Assembly (NCBI GenBank): GCA_015057505.1
Contig: SVEG01000013.1
Span: 1-64,000, forward strand
Reading direction: 5' to 3'
DNA length: 64,000 nt
DNA from: Lachnospiraceae bacterium
GTDB taxonomy: Bacteria; Bacillota; Clostridia; Lachnospirales; Lachnospiraceae
This document shows, in pieces, positions 61,337-64,000 of this stretch. The position numbers were made by a program, and so were the translations under genes. Under the pieces are notes generated by a model. The model was not told the origin of the DNA, did no database searches, and saw nothing but the letters and a program-made list of their open reading frames with translations. Each line of letters starts with the position of its first letter. Position 1 is the stretch's first letter.

Positions 61337-62293
61337 ATGAAAACAGATATTATATTACCGGTTATTATATCATTTGCCATAAGTGCAATTCTTTGCCCTA
61401 TAGCAATTCCTTTTTTGAAAAGACTTAAATTCGGACAGCCGATAAGAGAAGAAGGACCGAAGGAGCATCTTAAAAAGTCGGGAACTCCTGTTATGGGAGG
61501 AATTGTGTTTCTTGCGGCGATTTTGATTACAAGTGTGTTTTATATTAAGGATAATCCAAAGATTGCCCCGATACTGTTTGTGACACTCGGGTTTGGGCTT
61601 GTTGGTTTTCTTGATGATTTTATAAAGGTTGTTATGAAAAATCCAAAGGGACTTCTTCCATGGCAGAAGATGCTGGGACAGTTTGTGGTTGCGGCAGTGT
61701 TTGCGGTTTATCTTATGAAATTTTCGGATGCCGGAACAGGTGCAATCATACCTTTTTCAAGCGGCAAGATACTTGATATGGGAATCTTTTTCCTGCCGGT
61801 ATTCTTCTTTATCGTGCTCGGTACGGTAAACGGTGCGAACTTTACGGATGGACTTGACGGACTTTGTACGAGTGTAACACTTCTTATTGCAGTGTTCTTT
61901 ACGATGGTGGCACTCGGAACGGGCATAGGAATCGGACCTGTTACTGGAGCGGTAGTCGGAGCGCTTATGGGCTTCTTGCTTTTTAACGTGCATCCTGCGA
62001 AGGTTTTTATGGGAGATACGGGTTCTTTAGCACTTGGCGGTTTTGTTGTATCCGCGGCATATATGCTTAATCTTCCGTTGTTTTTACCGATGATTGCGCT
62101 TATTTACATGACAGAGATTTTATCCGTAATCATTCAGGTAACATATTTTAAGAAAACAGGTGGCAAGAGATTGTTTAAAATGTCCCCGATTCATCATCAT
62201 TTTGAGCTTTGTGGTTGGTCGGAGACGAGAGTAACTGCCGTATTTTCAATTGTAACAACAATTATGTGTCTGCTTGCTTATCTGGCATTATAA
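61337..62293 (+). CDS. mraY: phospho-N-acetylmuramoyl-pentapeptide transferase
   Basis: 318-residue membrane enzyme with about ten hydrophobic segments; makes lipid I from UDP-MurNAc-pentapeptide and undecaprenyl phosphate. KKSGTPVMGGI near residue 50, FLDDFIKV (about 95-102) with the catalytic Asp pair, NFTDGLDGL, MGDTGSLALGG and the histidine-rich MSPIHHHFEL are all present. GAGGTGG precedes the ATG. In this cluster murE and murF do not separate it from the transpeptidases. Confidence 0.97.
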   Translation: MKTDIILPVIISFAISAILCPIAIPFLKRLKFGQPIREEGPKEHLKKSGTPVMGGIVFLAAILITSVFYIKDNPKIAPILFVTLGFGLVGFLDDFIKVVMKNPKGLLPWQKMLGQFVVAAVFAVYLMKFSDAGTGAIIPFSSGKILDMGIFFLPVFFFIVLGTVNGANFTDGLDGLCTSVTLLIAVFFTMVALGTGIGIGPVTGAVVGALMGFLLFNVHPAKVFMGDTGSLALGGFVVSAAYMLNLPLFLPMIALIYMTEILSVIIQVTYFKKTGGKRLFKMSPIHHHFELCGWSETRVTAVFSIVTTIMCLLAYLAL

Positions 62294-62337
62294 AACATTA
62301 TCGGTGCCGGTGACATAGCGGCGGAATGGAGAATATT

Positions 62338-63681
62338 ATGAATTTGAAAGGAAAAAAGGTACTTGTTGCCGGAGGCGGTAAAAGCGGTATCTCTTCAATA
62401 AAATTATTAATGAGTGGCGGTAAGGCAGTGCCTGTTTTGTATGACGGTAATGTGAATTTTTTGTTGCCGGATGAGCTTTCGGGTATTGTGGATACGAGAC
62501 TCGGCGAGTTTAAAAAGGAATTTCTTGCGGGTATGGATTTGCTTGTAATTAGTCCGGGAATTCCGATTGATTCTGATATTGTACTTACTGCACAGGCTAT
62601 GAATATACCTGTATGGGGGGAGATTGAGCTTGCTTATTATTTTGAAAAGGGTAGGGTGGTTGCAATTACCGGAACTAATGGCAAGACGACAACCACTGCG
62701 CTTACGGGCGAGATAATGAAGGCGGCATTTCCGGAAGTGTTTGTGGTAGGAAATATCGGAATTCCTTATACGGAAGAGGTTACAAAGACTACGGATAAGT
62801 CAGTTACTGTTGCTGAGATAAGCAGTTTTCAGCTTGAGAGTACACATGAGTTTGCACCGAAGATTACGGCGATACTAAATATTACTCCGGACCATCTTAA
62901 CAGACATAAAACTATGGAGAATTATATTGCAGTTAAGGAAAGTATAACCAAGAATCAGAATCCTGAGGATGTGTGCATACTTAATTATGAGGATGTTGTG
63001 CTTAGGGAATTTGGTACATCACTTGATTGCAGGGTTATGTATTTCAGTAGTGAGACAGTGCTTAGAGACGGACTTTTTTATGAGGACGGAGCACTTTACC
63101 ACAGCGTAAACGGTGAGAGAACACTTATCTGCAAGACTGATGATATGAAGATAATAGGTACTCATAATTATGAGAATGCCATGGCTGCGGCGGCTGCCGG
63201 AATTGCAATGGGTATTGATATCGCGACAATAGGTAAAGTAATTTGTGATTTTGTTGCTATTGAGCATCGTATAGAATTTGTAAAAGAAGTTAACGGAGTT
63301 TTGTATTATAACGACTCAAAGGGAACTAATCCCGATTCTTCGATAAAGGCGGTTAATTCCATGACACGCCCGACATTTCTTATAGCAGGCGGTTCTGAGA
63401 AGAATTCGGACTTTACGGATTTTGCAAAGACGTTTAAAGGACACCTTAAAAAGCTTGTGTTAATAGGTGTTACAAGATTTAAGATTGCAGATGCTGCAAA
63501 GGAGCAGGGATTTAATGAGATTATTTTTGCGGAATCATTAAAGGAAGCAGTTGAGTTCTGTCACGATAACGCTGTTTCGGGTGATGCGGTACTTTTATCA
63601 CCTGCATGTGCAAGCTTTGATATGTTCAAGAATTATGAAGAGCGCGGACGTATTTTTAAGGAATATGTAAAGCAACTTTAA
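62338..63681 (+). CDS. murD: UDP-N-acetylmuramoyl-L-alanine--D-glutamate ligase
   Basis: 447 residues from ATG 62338, 6 bases after TGGAGA; an earlier ATG at 62326 has no site. An N-terminal Rossmann domain (VLVAGGGKSGISS) is followed by the ATP site ITGTNGKTTTTALTGEI. ISSFQLE, ILNITPDHLNRH and the C-terminal YNDSKGTNPDSSIKA follow. It adds D-glutamate in the cytoplasmic peptidoglycan pathway, upstream of MraY. It lies 44 bases after mraY. Confidence 0.97.
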   Translation: MNLKGKKVLVAGGGKSGISSIKLLMSGGKAVPVLYDGNVNFLLPDELSGIVDTRLGEFKKEFLAGMDLLVISPGIPIDSDIVLTAQAMNIPVWGEIELAYYFEKGRVVAITGTNGKTTTTALTGEIMKAAFPEVFVVGNIGIPYTEEVTKTTDKSVTVAEISSFQLESTHEFAPKITAILNITPDHLNRHKTMENYIAVKESITKNQNPEDVCILNYEDVVLREFGTSLDCRVMYFSSETVLRDGLFYEDGALYHSVNGERTLICKTDDMKIIGTHNYENAMAAAAAGIAMGIDIATIGKVICDFVAIEHRIEFVKEVNGVLYYNDSKGTNPDSSIKAVNSMTRPTFLIAGGSEKNSDFTDFAKTFKGHLKKLVLIGVTRFKIADAAKEQGFNEIIFAESLKEAVEFCHDNAVSGDAVLLSPACASFDMFKNYEERGRIFKEYVKQL

Positions 63682-63706
63682 ACTGTATTTTGAAAGAGGT
63701 GGATTG

Positions 63707-64000
63707 ATGGCTAGGGAAAATGATAATAGCAAGCGTACAAGAGGGTATTATGATTACAGCCTGGTAATCATTATCTGCTTCTTGGTTTGTTTTGGAATGA
63801 TTATGCTATACAGTACGGTTTCTTATACGGCACAGCTTAAGAATATTACGGCTACAGAATACCTTAGTAATCAAATTATAGCTACTGTACTTGGATTTAT
63901 TGCGATGTTTCTGATATCATTTATGGATTATCACAAATTTGCGAGATTTGCAGTGCTTGGTTATCTGACCTCTTATATACTTATTTTTCTTGTGCTTACA
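63707..64000 (+). CDS. ftsW: FtsW/SpoVE-type peptidoglycan polymerase, partial (cut by window end)
   Basis: ATG 63707 follows AAAGAGGTGG by 5 bases. The 98 visible codons give a charged tip (ARENDNSKRTRGYYDYSL) and three hydrophobic segments with GMIMLYSTVSY and SFMDYH, the SEDS-family beginning. SEDS proteins polymerise glycan strands with a class B partner, here the two transpeptidases upstream. The reading frame is open at the window end. FtsW and SpoVE cannot be told apart from this part. Confidence 0.88.
   Translation, partial: MARENDNSKRTRGYYDYSLVIIICFLVCFGMIMLYSTVSYTAQLKNITATEYLSNQIIATVLGFIAMFLISFMDYHKFARFAVLGYLTSYILIFLVLT

Overview
The window reads as a chromosome segment of a Gram-positive, spore-forming, moderately AT-rich Clostridia, most likely a gut Lachnospiraceae related to the Lachnospira/Agathobacter/Roseburia group. 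Support: spore genes (spoIVA, ylbJ, a small acid-soluble spore protein), Firmicutes-type gene order (rplS-lepB-rbgA-rnhB-ylqG-ylqH-yraN; DUF512-der-plsY-gpsA; the dcw division cluster), strong AGGAGG ribosome sites, several TTG/GTG starts, and a pectin-directed secreted enzyme. The family-level placement is inference. No rRNA, tRNA, CRISPR array or intact transposon was seen.

Layout. 1-4600: a hemZ remnant, hisS and aspS, then a type III toxin-antitoxin locus of the CptIN kind (two 52-bp RNA repeats, a terminator, and a ToxN-like RNase whose apparent start is ATA), then yqeY. 4646-17132: a promoter region with 11-bp repeats and a 12-kb gene for a secreted protein of about 4,006 residues. It joins two SGNH/acetylesterase domains and a family PL11-type rhamnogalacturonan lyase to many beta-sandwich modules, consistent with breakdown of acetylated rhamnogalacturonan I. 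17246-25009: rplS, lepB, rbgA, rnhB, a FliK-like and an FlhB-like protein, then yraN. This conserved order is interrupted at 21953-24604 by an Rpn-type nuclease relic, a regulator that appears to fuse an HTH to MotA-like and FliG-like segments, and a methyltransferase. 25102-25798 is a frameshifted unknown gene.

26076-41384: housekeeping and envelope genes. These are a DUF512 protein, der, plsY, gpsA, a small kinase, a HAD phosphatase, spoIVA, a zinc-finger membrane protein overlapping polA, coaE, an FtsA-like ATPase, a spore DNA-binding protein, rsmD, coaD and a coiled-coil protein. 41431-51719: ylbJ, pepD, two LCP cell-wall ligases, an M23 peptidase, a TPR/chitobiase-C-like membrane protein, the NfnAB transhydrogenase and a sirtuin. 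51917-53840: an XRE-AbrB regulator with a two-gene ABC exporter. 53844-54029: an elaborate nested palindrome between convergent genes. 54028-55125: ychF.

55303-64000: the division and cell-wall cluster mraZ-rsmH-ftsL-pbp-pbp-mraY-murD-ftsW, the last cut by the window end. Its promoter is followed by four AAGTGG boxes spaced exactly 10 bp, the expected MraZ operator.

The most notable items are the CptIN locus with its odd start codon, the giant rhamnogalacturonan-degrading protein, the HTH-MotA-FliG-like fusion, and the 186-bp composite palindrome. Assignments come from reading motifs and remembered family features; no database search was run.
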